DNA from: Anthoceros angustus
Taxonomy: Eukaryota > Streptophyta > Anthocerotopsida > Anthocerotales > Anthocerotaceae
Length of the DNA: 64,000 nt
Assembly: GCA_010909165.1 (NCBI GenBank)
Contig: VJWM01000116.1
Coordinates: 310,001-374,000 of the forward strand
Direction: 5' to 3'
The notes beneath the pieces were generated by a model. It was not told the DNA's origin, ran no database searches, and saw nothing but the letters and a program-made list of their open reading frames with translations. A program made the translations under genes and the position numbers. Below, piece by piece: positions 10,910 through 25,600 of the stretch. Numbering within the stretch: position 1 is the first letter of the stretch; each line of letters begins with the position of its first letter.

Positions 10910-11278
10910 TTAAACTGGTCCCGCTGCTCTGCTTGTGCTTGCGCCTGCGTCGGAACTACACTGGTGGCTCCCATGAGAATCACAGCTTTCCGGTCTCTTC
11001 CCCTTCCCCGCATCCTCCCGCTCGTCGTCGCTGTCATCGCTGTCGAACCCGTGTTCTTTGTGAAACACGCAACACTTCTTGGAGCTCTTCTTGTTCAGGA
11101 GCTCGTTGTCCACTGTGCCTGCCTTCCACGACACCTTCTTGCTCCGGCGCGGAGCCAGCCTCAACGACACAACCTCCTCCCGCGTTTGCACAGCCGGCGG
11201 AATCGATGCGCCCGCGTCCGGAGCCTGGAGCGTGATCGTGCACGTCCCGGATCCGCTTCCTGACGCAGCTTGCGCCAT
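10910..11278 (-). CDS. INH3: Type 1 protein phosphatase inhibitor 3 (PPP1R11 family)
   Basis: A 122-residue single-exon protein. The core KKVSWKAGTVDNELLNKKSS, followed by KKCCVFHKE and an acidic DSDDSDDERED tract, is the signature of inhibitor-3/PPP1R11. KVSW at residues 48-51 is the RVxF-type motif that docks on the PP1 catalytic subunit, and the CC pair belongs to the inhibitory segment. In Arabidopsis, INH3 binds TOPP catalytic subunits in nucleus and cytoplasm and is needed in early embryogenesis. The start at 11278 (MAQAAS) is the ATG closest to the conserved core; the frame extends upstream to a further Met at 11311. Confidence 0.92.
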   Translation of the reverse strand: MAQAASGSGSGTCTITLQAPDAGASIPPAVQTREEVVSLRLAPRRSKKVSWKAGTVDNELLNKKSSKKCCVFHKEHGFDSDDSDDEREDAGKGKRPESCDSHGSHQCSSDAGASTSRAAGPV

Positions 11279-11397
11279 GCTCCCCACGCTCCCACCTGGA
11301 TAAAAGCGCAAAAGCGCAGATTAACTTGAAAGAGGCGGGGCCTGGCCGAACTAAGAGGGGTTTCCTTATCACCTTTCTTGGAAAGCTATTCTCGACG

Positions 11398-14300
11398 ATG
11401 GGAGGCCCTCCTGCCTGCCCTGTGACCGAGACGGCAGGGTATGGAGTTGCTAGCACGTCTCAGGCTCAGTGCTATCGGTTCTGGCACAAGCGCAGGAAGA
11501 ACATGTCATGTTGGAGGGATGTTAAGCTGCCTCGTAGGGTAACGACTGAGGCACATGGACGTGCTACTTCTGCGAAGCCCAACTTCACGAGCCTCGGGTA
11601 ATTAATTGGATGCTGCATATATAGAACATTCCGCTGGCTGATCAGAAAAGTTGTCTAATTTTTCAGGACTGTTGCTGAAATGATTATCTGCCAGGGCAGA
11701 TGGGAAGGCTCAAAATGTGAAGCTTTTGTGTGAGGAGGGAAGACTGGAAGAGGCTTTAGAGGTGCTGCAGCTCAAGGACCGAGAGGGTGTTGTGGCTTCT
11801 GTCGAAATTTACGGATGGCTGTTGCAGGGCTGCATGAAGAGGAAAGCTTTGGCTCAGGCCAGGAAAGTGCGTGCTCTGATTTGCAAGAACGGGCTGGAGT
11901 CAAACAGATCACTTGGCAATACTCTGGTGAACGTGTTTGTGCATTGTGGAAGCCTTTCGGATGCCGTCCAGGTTTTCAACAGATTGCCCAGACGGACTGC
12001 CCATTCATGGACTGCTCTCATTCTGGGGCACACCAAGAGGGGGCAATTCAAGGTGGCTCTCAGAATGTACCATCAAATGCAAGAGGAAGGTTTCAAGCCA
12101 AATAAGTTCTCTTTTGTGGGGGTTTTGAAGGCGTGCGCAAGCTTGCTAGACCTGCAAGAGGGCAGGCGCATCCATGCTGAGGTTACTAGAAGCAGGCTGC
12201 AGTCTGATTTGTTCGTGGGCACCACACTCGTGGACATGTATGCAAGTTGTGGGAGCATGGTGGATGCACGGCATGTGTTTGACACATTGCCTAGCCTTGA
12301 TGTGGTGACATGGAATGCCATGATCATTGGTTATGCGCAACAAGAACGAGGCGAGGAGGCTTTGCAACTCTTTGCCAAGATGCAGCAGGAACGTGTACAT
12401 CCAAATGATCGCACCTTTGTTAGCTTGCTTAGGGCATGTGGTAGTCTAGCATCCACTGAGAAGGAGACAGTGGTTAATGCCCAAATAGTCAAAATAAAGG
12501 CTCTCAAAAAGGGCAAGGAGATTCACGGTCAACTTGCTGCAATGGGCTATATGTCAGATCCGTTTGTGGGCAACAGTTTGGTTGACATGTATGCAAAGTG
12601 TGGGGATCTGCTTGAAGCGCGTCATGTTTTTGACAGTCTGCCCCAGCGTAATGCCGTAACATGGAATGCTATGATTACAGGATATGCTCAGCAGCAACAG
12701 GGCAAGAATGCTCTGCAACTGTTTGCCCAGATGAAGAGGGAAGAGGTCAAGCCAAATGATCGAACATTTGTTAGTGTTCTGAATGCATGTGGTAGCCTTG
12801 CTACAATGGAGGCGGAAATCACTTTAGAGGGGCAATCGGTGAAAGTCAATACACTGGAGCAGGGGAAGCAGATTCATGATGAAGTTGTTGAAGCAGGCTA
12901 CCATACAGACCCATTTGTTGGTAACACGCTTGTGGACATGTATGCAAAATGTGGAGATATGGTGGAAGCACGACGCGTGTTTGACAGTCTGCCTCATCGT
13001 GACGTAGTATCATGGACAGCAATGATAACTGGATATGCACAACAAGAACAGGGAACGAAGGCTTTGCAGCTCTTTGCAGAGATGCAAAAAGATAAGGATG
13101 TTCAGCCGAACAAACGCACATTTGTTGGTGTGCTGAAAGCCTGTTGCAGCCTGGCAACAGTGGAAGGAGATATGCTTGTGGATGGACAACCTAATGCTCT
13201 GCAGCCGGGAAGGGCAATTCATGCTGAAATTATTAGACAAGGTTATCAGACAGATACATTTGTGGGCAACACACTGGTTGCTATGTATGCCAAATTTGGA
13301 GACCTTATCAAAGCGAGGCAAGTGTTTGACACGTTACAGCACCACGATGTGGTGTCTTGGAGTGCAATGATCACAGGTTACACCAAGAGCGAGCATGGTG
13401 AGATGGCTTTCCAGCTATATGCCGAGATGCAGGAAGAGGGTGTGAAGCCAAACGATATTACTTTCATCTCGTTGTTGAAAGTTTGTGGCAGCATGGCGTC
13501 ACTCGAGGAGGATGCAATGGTGAAGGGCCAATTCTTAAAAACAGATTCCCTTGAGAAATGCAGGTTGATTCATTCAGAACTTCAAAGGCATGGTTATCAG
13601 TCTTCCCTGTTTGTCTGCAGTACACTCATCGACACGTATGCAAAGTGTGGGGACCTCATGAAAGCACGGGAGGTTTTTGACACATTACCCTCCAGGGATA
13701 TCGTGTGCTGGAATGCGATGATTGCCTCATATGGTCAGCAGAACCAGGGTGAGAAGGGCATGCAGCTGTATGTCAAGATGCAAGACGAGGGCATGAGGCG
13801 AGACGAGGCTACTTTCCTGTGCATCCTGAGGTTATGCAGCAGCGTGGGATCTCTGGAAATGTGCAGGCAGATCCATCAAGATATTTTGGGAAGTGGAATT
13901 GAGAAGAGATCTATTGTAGCAACCACTCTGATACACGCTTACGGCAAGTGTGGGAGTATGGTAGATGCACGGCGAGTATTCGACACCTTGTCTCTGCATG
14001 ACGTGTGGACATGGACCGCACTGGTCGCGGGATATGCCCGACAAGGGCAAGGGGAACTGAGCTTACAGTGCTTTGAGGACATGCAACAGGCAGGTGTCAA
14101 ACCAGACGCAGTCACATTTGTTTCTGTTCTTGCAGCCTGCAGTCATGCTGGGGCTGTCGACAAAGGCTTTCACTACTTCACATCCATGACGAGAGATCAC
14201 CATATCACTCCAACGCTCGAACACTATGCTAGCCTAGTTGATCTTCTCGGCCGTGCAGGACTATTCAGGGAGGCTGAAGACATCCTCGCCTCGATGCCAA

Positions 14301-14647
14301 TGCAGCCAAATGTGGCAATGTGGCTGGGTTTGCTGGGGGCCTGCAGGATGCATAACAACGTTGAGCTTGGCAAACGTGCCTTCCAGCACGCGGTGGATCT
14401 GGAGCCAAAACAACGGGCGGCGTATTTGTTGTTGTCCCAAATCTATGCTCAAGCTGGCATGTGGGAGCAGGCCAGGCATGTTGAGATGGTGGCAGGCAGC
14501 GCAGGTGCATGGAAGAGACCTGGCAGAAGTTGGATCGAGCAGGCAGGATGCGTTCATGCCTTCTCTGTCGGAGATAGAACCCATAAACAGAGTCAACAGC
14601 TTTTTGCACTGTTAGAGGACTTGAGCTCGCGAATGGAGGAGAAATGA
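11398..14647 (+). CDS. PLS-class PPR protein, E-type, two exons
   Basis: The long frame has no usable ATG at its 5' end; it begins after an in-frame stop at 11681. An upstream exon 11398-11597, joined over a 97-base GT-AG intron (11598-11694), fuses in phase and gives about 1050 residues. This exon supplies a basic, Ser/Thr-rich N-terminus that could be an organelle-targeting sequence. Seven blocks of about 100-120 residues carry P, L and S motifs (NTLVDMYAKCG, VFDSLPxRDVVTWNAMI). Several are separated by unusual inserts of about 17 residues such as STEKETVVNAQ. The end (PGRSWIE to SRMEEK) is an E/E+ domain with no DYW deaminase. Such proteins bind organelle RNA by a modular code and guide editing, with a DYW partner if they lack one. 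Confidence 0.85.
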
Positions 14648-14961
14648 CCTGCTTATTCCCGCAACTGGGATGTCTTTCCAGAAGCTCGTTTGATGATATT
14701 CCCCTGTGAAAACTGACAATGCAATGCATCCATCTTTGCCAAACATGTCACTTCTTCTTGGTGATGACATCGCCGTGGTTCGGATGGCTGGGAGATCAAG
14801 CCACCGAGAACGTTAAAGCTGCCTATTAGCAAGGCGAGATATTGGAGGCTTGTCTTGGTGATGTGTCTTCTCCGACGCCAATCACCTAAAGTTGAAGAAG
14901 GCGGAGGGAGAAAAAGGACTCGCACTTTCTTCCTGCAGGTCATTCTTGGAGCGGCAAGAAG
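14648..14961. other. Intergenic spacer
   Basis: About 310 bases holding the PPR 3' UTR and the 5' region of the next plus-strand gene. No element is recognised. Confidence 0.4.
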
Positions 14962-15744
14962 ATGGCGCACAGGAAGTGCCTGTCGTGTTGGGCGGCTTTG
15001 TTTCTGCTCTTGCTGGGGAGTGTGTACATTGCAGTGGCAGCTGCTCCAGGAGCCGAGCTTCCCTCTTGTCCTTTCCATGCGCTGGCAAGCCGCATTCAGG
15101 AGAGGGTGAGTAAGGCGTGGGAAGCTGTTGGGCAGCGGTTGTGGGGAGGATCTGCCCCCGAGCAGCAGCCGCAAGCTCATCCATGGCCGGAAGAGTTCAC
15201 CATCAGCTTCACCACCGATGGCGGGATCGCGGACGGGAAGATCCTCTACGACTGGGCCAACAAGAGGCAGCTCATCTGGCACGGCCCTGGTTCCACAGCC
15301 TGCGAGGGCTATGGCCTGCCGTCGGACCAGTCTTGCTCAATTCTGTTCAACCAGACCGGGATCTACGTCGACCTGCCGTACTTTGAGCAGTGCTGGCTGG
15401 AAACGCCTGGGGTGGGTACCGTCCCTCCCGATTGGACTGTGCAAGGGGAGTTCGAGGAGACCGAGCTGGTGAATGGAATTGGGTTCTGTGACAGATTCGT
15501 ATTTCCTCCCACTGCGCATTATTATTCTGAGACATCCGACGGGCGCCCCTGTGTCTTTGGGTTCCCATTGCCTGAGATGACGTACTACTTCCAGCCTGAT
15601 ACACAGATCCTCGAGGCTCCCACCGACGATGCCTTTGAGCTGCCTTCCTATTGCGTTGCAGGGAACCGCCCTCAGTTTCGCCCAGTTATGTCGTTTGCTA
15701 ACATGCATTCCGTCATCCCGGAAGGATCTCGGTCTCTTCTGTAA
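14962..15744 (+). CDS. Secreted At4g14100-like protein
   Basis: A 260-residue single-exon protein with an N-terminal signal peptide (CWAALFLLLLGSVYIAVAA) and a mature domain resembling the plant At4g14100-like family: an early WP..F start, ILYDWANKRQLIW, paired Cys around SDQSCSILFNQTGIY, a WxxxGxF/E segment, GFCDRFVFPPTAHYYSETSDGRP and a C-terminal PSYC. At least six Cys suggest disulphides, so an apoplastic or secretory location. Family annotations mention glycosyl transfer, but no catalytic motif is evident here and the biochemical role is unknown. The start at 14962 is the first ATG before the signal peptide. Confidence 0.75.
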   Translation: MAHRKCLSCWAALFLLLLGSVYIAVAAAPGAELPSCPFHALASRIQERVSKAWEAVGQRLWGGSAPEQQPQAHPWPEEFTISFTTDGGIADGKILYDWANKRQLIWHGPGSTACEGYGLPSDQSCSILFNQTGIYVDLPYFEQCWLETPGVGTVPPDWTVQGEFEETELVNGIGFCDRFVFPPTAHYYSETSDGRPCVFGFPLPEMTYYFQPDTQILEAPTDDAFELPSYCVAGNRPQFRPVMSFANMHSVIPEGSRSLL

Positions 15745-15949
15745 CGTGTCTGAATTGGATGTAGAGGGGAGATGGACTTGCTCTTTCCTATGCTGCATCT
15801 TGTAAGCCAGAAATTGAAGTGCAAGATTGAACTGTACAACGTCCACGGGAGTACTGCTGTGGTAGCTTGTAGAGTCAACTCCTGGCTAGGTCTTCTAGAG
15901 AATGCGTTAACTGCAGCCAAATGTGTGTATAGCCTCTGGCTGGCATCAA

Positions 15950-16860
15950 TCAAGTAGAAGTTGGTAGTAAAGCAGCCGCCACTAGTCTGCCCTCTTCGTT
16001 GAGGAAATTGAAAGTGGATGCGGCGTTTCTCTGCATGAGCATTTGCTGGTCAGTAACAAGCAAACCCTTGTTTGAAAGCTGAATGTGGAATCCTAGGAAC
16101 ATACCGAGTCCACTGCCTCCAGCTTGATGCCATTGGCACGCAGGAAAGCCTTCACATCTTCCCCAACCCTTTGGATGGATTTCCCGCACCCGAGGACAAG
16201 GATTTCTGCAACATGCAAGCCAGGCCAGGCACCTTGAGAACCTTCCGTTCTGGGTGATGGACCAACGTAAAAAATGTGAAGAAGTATACGAGAGTTCTCG
16301 CCTGGTGCAGGCCGCAATAGCTGGAACAATGAGAAGCTGCGGCAGAGAGCCAGCCATTAGAGTGCAGCCTAATTGCAACAGAGACCGGAGGAAACAGGAG
16401 CTGCAATTCACCTATCAGGAGTGAGGTCCCGAACCGACTTGGGACTCCACTCAAGAACCAAGCTGGACAGACACACCACAGCCCCTTTGTAGACGGTCCC
16501 ATTCACCTGAAACCCTGTCTCATCGTACCTGCATCAGCAACCAAAGCATGAATCATCCACCATCTGAAAGAACCCAGCAGCGAGAGCACTCACGGATGCC
16601 ACACACTCACAAGGGTGAGGCATTGGTACCCCTGTATCAGCACACGCTGGGCTGCTTCTGCAGTTCCCTGAAACACATCCACATCTTCATAGAAGGACGA
16701 GGCAGCTCTGCACGCAACCCACCATCGTCATCCTCGTTTCCCCAGATCAGGACATCACCGGTACCACACGACACGAATCCGGCACACACCTGAGCGGCAC
16801 AAAGAACTGGCCCGGCACAAGCGCTCGCCTCAGTGCGCTGCCCACCAGCGCCTTTGCCAT
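15950..16860 (-). CDS. Mth938-domain (NDUFAF3-like) protein
   Basis: A multi-exon gene. Recognisable pieces in order are: start MAKALVGSALRRALVPGQFF at 16860 (a mitochondrial-type basic N-terminus); YDETGFQVNGTVYKGAVVC then LEWSPKSVRDLTPD in the exon around 16435-16540; FSLFQLLRPAP; EILVLGCGKSIQ with FLRANGIKLEAVDS; and the last exon NAASTFNFLNEEGRLVAAALL. This order matches the Mth938 domain of NDUFAF3, a mitochondrial complex I assembly factor, and its plant homologues. The middle exon borders between 16540 and 16800 are not fully resolved; an exon around 16610-16660 is possible. The downstream neighbour is convergent. Confidence 0.82.
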
Positions 16861-17206
16861 GGTCTGCCTCACCCCGTGCATCATCTCGTCACACACTCGC
16901 TAGCCTGTGCCTTTACCTTTCCAAATGCAGCAGCACAAACAGCCCTTAACCCGAAAGCCCTACAAGATCCAACAGCATCCCTCCTCGCGGAAACCACGCT
17001 GCTCGTCTCCCTCTCCCAATTCAGAATCTGCATCTTCACAACTCGTTCTGGGTCCCGGATAAGCGGGCTTGTCCAAAATGGTAAAACTGGGTCCGAAAGA
17101 AGAAAAGCTTGCCATCCCCAACAGCCATGTCTCTTGCGGAGGGTGAGAATTCCAAGGGCCCAGATGGCCGCAGGCTACAAATACGACTTGGGTTGAGGCG
17201 TTAGCG
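16861..17206. other. Divergent promoter region
   Basis: About 350 bases between a minus-strand and a plus-strand gene. No conserved element beyond mixed CT-rich sequence is recognised. Confidence 0.35.
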
Positions 17207-18384
17207 ATGAGAGCTCTCTTCTGTTGCTGCTCCGTCGTCTACTGCTGGGCTGGAGCTGGAGCTGCACCCACCATGGCTGCGGCCCTCATCCCCCATGTTG
17301 GGCCAGTGGTGGATGCTCGCGCACTCTCTCCTTGCTCGTCCTGTCCGAGATGCAGCTGGGCGCAGTGGGCTGCGCCCTTGAGGGTGCTCCGGCACCGGCT
17401 AGAGCGGGTCCGGGGCGCCATCAGCAGCTACGAGCAGGAGCCCGCGGCCCTGGCTTCCCGCGCAGCATCCCAGCGAGGAGGGTGGCGGATGGATAACATG
17501 CTGGCTGCGGGAGAGACGGTAATTGTTGTCCTCGGGGCAGCTTCCCAGGTGACGTCCCATTTCCGTCTCCACACATCCTCAGCCTCCACCTTGGAGCCTG
17601 CGGTGTGCGCCAGGCAGCAAAGGTTCTCCTCGCTGCAGATTCTGCTGCTCTGGGCTGCGGTTTTGGTGAATGCGATTGCGAGAGTGAGAGCACGGCAGGG
17701 AAGCAGCTCGGGAGTGGCGGAGGCGGGGCTGGAGGGGCCTCGGGGCCCCGAGGGCTCGTTGCAGCTGGCCAAGAGGGTGGCGAGCCTGGAGCAGGACCTG
17801 CGGGGGTCCTTGGTCCTGACCCGCGGGGTGTCCCGGCAGCTGGCCAAGCTTGGGATTCGCGTGCGGGCGACGCGGCAGACGTTACGCGATCCGATTCAGG
17901 CGGTGAGTTCGTGTTGTGGGGTCGCATTGTTTTGGAGGAGACGTGACACCGTTGTTTGCCTGCTCAGAGTGCGGCAGTGGCCAGGATCACTTCTGAAGCT
18001 GTGAGTGCTGTGGCGTCTCGGCAAGACTTGTTGGAGGCCCAGCTCCAGGGAGTGGAGGAAGTTCTGGTAGCTATGCAGGTAGTAGTGTTTCTGGGATTGG
18101 GGTGTTTCTGTTCTTGTCATGCCCTTAAGCTGAGAGCTCTCCCTGCATCGTTCTTGACTGCAGGATCAGCAAGGGAAGCTGTTTCAGCTGCTGGGCTTGG
18201 CCCTCAAGAGAAACAATGCCACTGAGCAGGAACATTTGAAGACAGGTATTGTTTCCTTCTCAATTGGCAAAGGCAACGTCGAGGCATGGGATGTGCAGGA
18301 GCTTCAGTTTAGCTGAGACATGTGATCTTTTTGGTGTCTTCAGGTTCGACGAGGCCGAAGGTCTCCATCACCCTGCCTGACTGA
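17207..18384 (+). CDS. Hypothetical coiled-coil membrane protein
   Basis: Four exons join in phase with GT-AG introns: 17207-17902, 17968-18078, 18164-18245 and 18344-18384, giving 309 residues ending RPKVSITLPD. A hydrophobic helix (LQILLLWAAVLVNAIARV) is followed by heptad-like segments (LAKRVASLEQDLRGSLVLTRGVSRQLAKL, SRQDLLEAQLQGVEEVLVAMQ), indicating a membrane-anchored coiled coil. The N-terminal third is Cys/Ala-rich and may contain a signal or transit peptide, or an additional unrecognised intron beginning near 17519. The architecture is loosely like DUF1664-type plant proteins, but I cannot name a family. The exon chain itself is the main evidence that it is real. Confidence 0.6.
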
Positions 18385-18952
18385 CGACGGAAGGGGTCGT
18401 GATTGTCACCTTTGAGCGTTATAATCGCTTCTTCATGATTCGAAATTGTGACCAGGACCATAGCAGATTGAATGCGGTAAGGGGATCACAGCCGTTGCAG
18501 TGGGTCTCAGCGTTAGCCAGCCTGAGCGTGAGCCAGCGTGATGAAGCGTGAGCCAGCGTGAGCGTGAGCCAGCGCTTCATTTAGAAGCAGGCCGGTTTTG
18601 TTGCATGTGGACTAACGATAGTCTTTTTTCAGGCCGAATTGCAGGATTCCGCCATAGCTCGTCTCGAAGTGGATACTCACAACCGAAAGCTCGTCTACAA
18701 CCTTGGCGAAGTGTGCCACTAAACCGAGTGGCACGCACGTTACATTGCAATCAGTGCAGAAACCATCATAATTGCTGGTCATTCTATTACGCATATTTAC
18801 ACAGTGAAATGTCCGTCATGTTGAAGAGACTGAACCCGGAAGTTCTCATCCTCAACAGAATCACGTTCGTTACCTCTAATGTTCAAATCATCCCCCCCTC
18901 GACCACCATCAGCTTTGGCTGGAATGACACCAGGAAGAGAATTAGAGAAGAG
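18385..18952. other. Intergenic spacer with short tandem repeats
   Basis: The spacer between two convergent genes. Copies of the phrases gcgtgagccagc and tgagcgtgagcc are stacked at about 18512-18577. An ORF crossing this spacer has no family likeness. Confidence 0.45.
18512..18577. repeat. Imperfect GC-rich short tandem repeat
   Basis: About five copies of a 10-13 base unit around gtgagccagc lie head to tail. It is a simple-sequence expansion in a 3' flank. Confidence 0.7.
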
Positions 18953-21411
<2,459 letters not shown>

Positions 21412-22671
21412 CCTGAGCCTCCATAAAATCGATCTATCCCTCCTCCTTCAAACCCTCGCAACGTCCAGGCTGCTGGGCCAGTCACCTCAAGCCTTGCGGG
21501 AAAAATTTCAGTACTTAGGGTTTCTGTACTTTATAAGTGATTATTGCCAATCTTTCAACTCACTTCACCCAACTTACATACTCATGCACATGTAGGTACA
21601 TAGAGTCGACCCTCGCTAATCTTGAACTCGGTAGTTGGGATCCCTATGTTACTGGCACCTCTGATCTCACTCCCTTCAAAGCATACAGAAAAACAAATGG
21701 GATAATGTTTTTAATAATTGGACAATGGATCCAAGCTGCCAAATCCCATTATGCAGGCGACATATTTTTGTGGGAGCCCAAATACTTGCCTCAGTCTCTA
21801 TTCGAGACTATTGGGCGTTCTGGCGTTAATGGCGATTAGAGAGGATTCTAGCTTGTAAGCAGCTAAGGCAGAAATATAAGGGATTATTCTAAGTGAAACC
21901 TATCTATTCAAACCCTATTTTCCTCTTTTTTGAATCTTAAATTTTAAATACTTACTCGTTATAAATTCTGAAAATCTCAAGTTGGGCCACCTCTCGTCCC
22001 TTTTAAAACCGCTCCCATTTAGGTAGTCCCACCCGGGGAGGGTGGACGGTACATTGATGATTCGGTTCAATTCCACCCGGCGGTTACTTAGGCTTCACAA
22101 GGAAATTTTTGAGGTGCGGACTGAGAGCCGAGAGCTATGAGCTAAAGTCCAAAGAACGAACTAACGTTTTGCTAACCAAAACCTGCTCACAGCGTGCACC
22201 GCTGGGCAACTGCACGAGGGGACCAGGAAATATCGGCACCACCAATCTGCCTAGGATCTCAGGCCTACGCTTATTACAATCCACGGTGAGCCGGTACATT
22301 CGGTATAATTAGCCCCTTCTACTGCGCTTCCCAGCAAGTCTTCTACCAAAGGGAATGTTCGCAAATAATTAGAAAGCGCTATCACGGACACAAACACTCT
22401 GATACCGAAATCTGCCAAGGTTGTGGAAAGGTAAGGCTCGTGGAAAGGCTCGTTGCTAGTTCCAACTCCGCCTCCTACTGAAGGTGGCAAGGCGGTCAGG
22501 GAAACCTGTAGCGGCATCCCAACTGACGTTGGATATCTGAACAACACTGGAGCCAAGGGCGGGGGTGTACTCTCCGTGCTCAAAATCCTGTGCATAGACA
22601 GCAGCCATCTACAAGGCTTGAAGAAAGCACCCCCTGATGCTGTCAAAACTGACGTCCACCGGCAATAAATC
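21412..22671. other. Intergenic region, 1.26 kb
   Basis: This spacer contains the HAM1 promoter and the PRP19 3' flank (both genes are on the minus strand). It is AT-rich from about 21880 to 22020. ORFs here (for example 21537-21839 and 22453-22668) show no family features and are treated as chance. Confidence 0.4.
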
Positions 22672-25600
22672 TTAAGTTTCCTCAACAACTGGTGGGGCTC
22701 CGAAGATACGCAGATTTCGGTCATTTGTCCCGACCGTCAAGTATGAAGCATCGGGGCCAAATCGAACAGACGTCACTTTACCTGTACAGTATATGAAGGC
22801 GTCGTCAGCGACAGCTGCTTTATATGAAGGAGTACGTGAATGAGGTGGCCCACAGTACCTGTTCCTGAGATGTCCGGAAACGTCCTCACAGTGTTCCACT
22901 CTTGCTTGACGCTACCAACTTGGAAGACCCTGCTCCCGTAATACAAATCCGTAAGCACAATATGACACCGCCAACTCTAAGCAACAGAAGCCAACCCATC
23001 ACCGTCAAATACCTGATATCTGACCCAGCAATGGCTAGATAATTCCCACTAAAATCGAACTCCACTGCATGCAACAATAAAGCAGGAGTTAGACAAGACC
23101 AGGGCTCCAGACTAAAAGCCATCCAGCAGTGCTCAACACCCTACAAGCAGTAGACCTGAGGCCGAAATCCAAAAGTGCCAGTACCACGTACCCGTGTTTG
23201 TTGGCGTGTTCGAATCGTAAGGAGAAAATGAACGAAAATTCTTGAGCTTACGTAAGTCCCACAATCTTACACCATCGATGGCAGAAGTCTGAGACACCAA
23301 GTTATACATGAGTCCACACATTCCACCTTCCTGCAGGCATAAAGCTATCCACAGGAAGAGATGCTTGGGGGAATGCTTACTGCAAGGAAGTAGCCATTTT
23401 CCGAGAAAGAAATGTCTGTCACTGGTCCTTTGTGGCCCTCAAACTTGGCCACATTTGACTGCATATGAGACACATGCAAACAGATAAATATGGTTAGTTT
23501 TCAAAGCCTACAGCCACGATCATGTAAGGGGACCCCTTCATTACACTGTTGAGCCGTACCCACCAAAGAGAATCACCAACAGAACAACCGGACTCAGAAC
23601 ATGCCTGAGTCTTAACAACCAAATGCCCAAAAAGAAGGGGACCCAAGACATGCCTGAGATTTAACATCCCAAATGCGGACAAGCGATTCTGCAGTTCCAG
23701 TCCCCAAAATCAGGCCATCTGGATGAAAAGCAGCACAGGTGTACCCCTCCTGCACTGTAGGTTCACTGACCTGCAAATTGAGCAGATAAAGTACCGGAAC
23801 AGGTATTTAATACATAGCGATGGCATTCCTTCTCCAGAAACGCCTTGGATGGAAACAGGTACAGAACAACTGACAGGAGGGAGTGTAGAACCTGAGCCAG
23901 GCAGAGACCAGATGAAAGGTCATAAAATGCCCAAGTCTTATCAGCCGATGCAGATACGAAATAGTGTTGTGTCGCATGCAGTGTAACAGCCCGAACCTGA
24001 GACGCAAAAGCACACAACAGTCTTCAGCTGGCGCAGTTAGTATGTTGTAAAAAGACTCAACTTGAAAAGAAAATATTTATTGCATGCTAACTAAAATTGA
24101 CCAGCCAGGGTGTATAAGCACCCAATATAAGACAAAAAACCTCATTGGTATGATCTTCCAGTGTGTGCTTGCAGTTGTATGAGCCGTCTTCCCTACTTTG
24201 CCAGATCTTCACAGTCTATAGACAAGAACAAAGAACGGCTTACCACCTGAAATATCTGAACTTGCAAAATAGGTCCTTGATTGAGACACTTAGCAGCATG
24301 CACCTGATCAGCAGAGCCTGTCAAGACAAGGTCGTCTCCAGGCACAAATTTGACACTTGTAACCTGCATCGCGTAGAATTGTTGGTCAGTAATATCACTC
24401 GGAAACTCACACACAACATAACCTTTTCAGCACAGATAATTGAGAGCTGAATTCGATCAATCGTACTCTTTTGCTGTGACCAGCCAGAGTGGCTAAGATT
24501 TCTCCAGCAGCGCGGTTGAAAACGACAGCAGTCGAGTCTACCCCTCCAGTCAGGATCAGATCCTGAGACCAATTAGCCACAGAACACCAAGCGTGAGAAG
24601 CTGCTGGATAGGAGGAGACTAAACAGGCAATCAGCCACCAAATCTTCAGCCTACCTTGGAAGGATGGATATCGGTGGACAGTATTCCAGGCTTCACAGTC
24701 TTATGAAGAGGATGGCTTGAAATCTGAGTATACTTTTCCAGTGCCTCCACCGTGGCCAGCGACGGTGAGATCTGCTTGACCAAGAAGATAACTGTTCATG
24801 ATCTAGCCTCACATCATACCATTCTCTATTGCAAGAAAGGTAACAAAACCCGGACAGGTACTGGGGCGCATACAAAACCTGGCGCTTTTTTCGTTGTCCA
24901 GAAAGTTTTGCATTGCATTCCGTAAGCTCCTTGATCATGTCAGCACTGATTCCCTGCCTGGCTTTCTTACCAGGAGCAGCCGGCTCTGCATCTGCCTCTG
25001 CAGCTGCATGTGGGCGATTGTATGAGTAGAGTGACCACACATACACATCAAGAATAACAATGGTGAAGACTCTCAACAACACATAGGAACCAAAAAAGCA
25101 AAAAATGATCAAGGCAAAAGGGTTTGAAATGTGAGATGAGTCTGAACTGACACACCTCTCTTTCCATTGCTTACAGCAACTGCACCAGAAGTTGCAGATG
25201 GCAGTCCAGCTGGTAGCTGTGTTCTCGTCTGATTCGACAATGCTCTTGCCTCGTCCCTCTCCTTCTTCAATGTAGCAATCACTCGACATGCTGCATCGTG
25301 CTGTTGGAGTACAATACCGTGATCAGCCTGCAGCCTTTATAAAAGAGAATTGTCACCAACCGCTACCACACAAAGTACCTGGTAAAGAGCATGACTCAGC
25401 TCCTGCCTCGCAGTATGCAGCTGCTGCTCAAGAGCATAATTGGACAAGACCACTGCGTCCCATTCCTACATGGCCACAGTGCTGGTACGCTCAGCTACAC
25501 AACCAGCTGGCCTCCCACCCTTGTCGCCCCTAATGGGGAGTCCACAATTGGCACATTTTACATTTCGATGCTTACATTTTGAAAAAGACCGAGCATTCCA

